A stretch of DNA of 33,547 bases, taken from contig JAIPIM010000003.1 of assembly GCA_021734725.1 (NCBI GenBank), positions 1-33,547 of the forward strand. The letters are read 5' to 3'. Below, piece after piece: positions 31,833-33,547 of the stretch; the stretch's first letter is position 1, and every line of letters begins with the position of its first letter. This DNA is from Minisyncoccota bacterium. Lineage in GTDB: Bacteria; Verrucomicrobiota; Lentisphaeria; Oligosphaerales; MVZH01. A model generated the notes under the pieces. That model was given only the letters and a program-made list of their open reading frames with translations. It was not told the origin of the DNA and did no database searches. Position numbers and translations under genes: made by a program.

Positions 31833-33547
31833 TCGTCTTTCACGCCTTCAAGCGATTCTCCGTTGCCGTGCTCGTCCTCTTCCTCTGTCCCTTCCTCGTC
31901 ACTCTCGTCGGGACCGTAATAATCGTACCCGTACCCATAGAGAGCCTGACTGTAGTACTGGTAGTAAGAATACATACCATACCGCATGTAGCCGGAGTAG
32001 CCTCGGTAGTAGTGACCATGCCCGCGAGGCATCTCGATCGCGTTCAGGCAGAACCCCAAGACATTGGTTCCCTCCAGACGTCGCAAAGCATGACGCATAG
32101 CCGGAAAACTTGCCTTGCCATGCAACGCCATGAGAAGTGCACCATCACAAGATTTGGCAACCATAGCCGTGTCGACGATCCGACCGATGGGCGCGCTGTC
32201 CAAGATAACAATATCGTATTCCTGCCCCCAGCTGTCCAACAGACTGCCCAGTCGCTCCCGAGAGCACAATTCCGACGCCTCGTAGACAAACTTGCCTGCC
32301 GGGATAAAATCGACATTCTCGTAGTCCGTGTGACGCAAGGACTCACGCCAGTCCGCCACTTCGCCCATCAAAATTTGCGTCAACCCATGGTCCGAATTCT
32401 TTTGTCCGAGCACGTTGTGAAGATTGGGACGACGTAAATCCGCATCGACCAGCAAGACACGCCTCTCACTCCAGGAAAAAGCCACGCCAAGGTTGGCTAC
32501 CGTCGCGGATTTTCCTTCTCCCGGATCCGCCGACGTCACCAACAACGCGTACCCCTTCTTGTCCTCCAGGTAACCATCAAGGCTAATTCGGAGGCTTCGA
32601 TAGGCCTCAGATACCGCATTCGGCTCGTCTTTGTCCATAATAATCGTTTCTTCCGGGTCATAATCGTGCAAAACACGCTGCCAACGCGGGATCCCGCCAA
32701 TGAACGGAAGGCCAAGCTTCTGTTCAATTGCCATGATATCGGTGAACTTCGAGTCAAAAAAGAACAGCAGAAACGCCAGCCCGACGCCAACCCCAAACGC
32801 ACCGGCAAAAGAAGCAGGCACCACGATCATGGGCTTAGGCCAAACCTGACCGATCCCCGCTGGCTCAGCCACCATGCGCGTAATCAGCGATTCCCCGCTC
32901 TGTGCCGATACATCGATAATCCGGTGGGCAATCGAACTGACAAGCTTTCCCAAACGTTCAACCTCCTGCTGAAGATCTCTGTATTCCGATGCTTCCGCAA
33001 TCGTTAAATCCTGTTGTGGACCTGCCCATCCCTGGGTTACGTCAGACAATGCTTCCTGCTGGATTTTCAACGCATTGTAGCGCGCCTGAAGACGACGGCG
33101 TGCAAGCTCACTCTGAAACTTGATACTCTCTTTTGCCTGATGGATGTTGGTCCGCAATTTCACCATAACCGGGTGTTCCGGCTTGTAGGTGTCCAGCCTT
33201 TTGTCGTACAGAGCCTGAAGTTGGGAAATGGCGAACTCCATCTGTTCCCAATGCGACGTTTGACCTAGCCCCGAAAAACGAGGCACCGCCGTCTGTTCCG
33301 ACTCACCTTCACTGGTCGATGCAGTTTGCCCCTCTTCGCCCGCCGCTGTGTTGGTGTCCGCGGCGGTCGTGAGAGGCTGCGATCCGCCCCCGCCGGTCCC
33401 CTGGCCCGATGTTGCGCCATGTGCTTCCAGCGAAAGTGCCAGCTCATCTTGAACCGTCGGCGCATCCGCGTCTTTCAACGCACGCAACTGGATACCTATC
33501 ATGGCCCGTTCCGTGCGCAGGGACTGCTGCCTCTGCAACAGCTTGTC
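31829..33547 (-). CDS. Polysaccharide co-polymerase / bacterial tyrosine kinase (Wzc-like), 5' end outside window
   Basis: The frame is open to the window edge. Visible parts, in order: a coiled-coil periplasmic region with an unusual Gly/Ser/Thr/Glu-rich low-complexity insert (around 33260-33440), a second membrane segment preceded by the Wzz-type Pro motif (EPAGIGQVWPKP), then the cytoplasmic BY-kinase. The kinase has Walker A SADPGEGKSATVA (near 32500-32535), A' VLLVDADLRRP and Walker B IVILDSAP. The C-terminus carries a dense Tyr/Gly cluster (about 31905-32015, some 18 tyrosines) and then a strongly acidic tail. Wzc-like proteins set chain length and export of capsule or EPS through cycles of tyrosine phosphorylation. 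The N-terminal Wzz domain is cut off by the window. The stop overlaps the next gene. Confidence 0.9.
   Translation of the reverse strand, partial: DKLLQRQQSLRTERAMIGIQLRALKDADAPTVQDELALSLEAHGATSGQGTGGGGSQPLTTAADTNTAAGEEGQTASTSEGESEQTAVPRFSGLGQTSHWEQMEFAISQLQALYDKRLDTYKPEHPVMVKLRTNIHQAKESIKFQSELARRRLQARYNALKIQQEALSDVTQGWAGPQQDLTIAEASEYRDLQQEVERLGKLVSSIAHRIIDVSAQSGESLITRMVAEPAGIGQVWPKPMIVVPASFAGAFGVGVGLAFLLFFFDSKFTDIMAIEQKLGLPFIGGIPRWQRVLHDYDPEETIIMDKDEPNAVSEAYRSLRISLDGYLEDKKGYALLVTSADPGEGKSATVANLGVAFSWSERRVLLVDADLRRPNLHNVLGQKNSDHGLTQILMGEVADWRESLRHTDYENVDFIPAGKFVYEASELCSRERLGSLLDSWGQEYDIVILDSAPIGRIVDTAMVAKSCDGALLMALHGKASFPAMRHALRRLEGTNVLGFCLNAIEMPRGHGHYYRGYSGYMRYGMYSYYQYYSQALYGYGYDYYGPDESDEEGTEEEDEHGNGESLEGVKDE

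Overview
The window is a gene-dense piece of a moderately GC-rich Gram-negative genome. It starts inside an LPS heptosyltransferase gene and ends inside an exopolysaccharide tyrosine-kinase gene. The content (fused fucokinase/GDP-fucose pyrophosphorylase, a CysNC fusion, DUF3604, GH116, an RdgC-like protein, TIGR00730) fits the PVC superphylum, perhaps Kiritimatiellota, Lentisphaerota or Verrucomicrobiota. That placement is inference; there is no rRNA gene and no tree was run.

Region 1 (2-8530, + strand): the end of a waaF-type gene, then a four-gene DNA-modification/defence island. Its order is a type III Mod methylase, a large second N6-adenine methylase, a PIN-domain RNase and a type III Res helicase-nuclease. 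The last three genes overlap or nearly abut. A second methylase and a PIN protein between mod and res is the most system-like novelty here.

Region 2 (8545-11842, - strand): an rdgC-like gene with a good sigma70-type promoter, a LOG/TIGR00730 Rossmann-fold gene and an AI-2E family transporter, probably one transcription unit that runs head-on into res.

Region 3 (11843-17248, - strand): carbohydrate or small-molecule genes. These are a GH5-like hydrolase, a MOFRL-type glycerate kinase, a DUF3604 PHP-domain protein and a GH116 glycosidase that lacks several hundred internal residues. The gaps are full of hairpins, heptamer-phased repeats and a palindromic element family that reaches into the 3' ends of two genes.

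Region 4 (17441-24069, - strand): uvrB, a nitroreductase, phosphatidylserine decarboxylase, and a bifunctional L-fucokinase/GDP-fucose pyrophosphorylase whose stop overlaps the psd start.

Region 5 (24323-33547, - strand): a secreted FecR-domain protein, then a tight run that reads, in transcription order, BY-kinase/Wzc-like, O-antigen polymerase/ligase-like, cysC, cysD, cysNC, cysQ. Placing complete PAPS synthesis and PAP recycling next to polysaccharide polymerisation, with GDP-fucose supply nearby, suggests a sulfated and possibly fucosylated surface polysaccharide. No sulfotransferase or sulfite-assimilation gene lies in the window.

I saw no tRNA, rRNA, CRISPR array, transposase or integrase.
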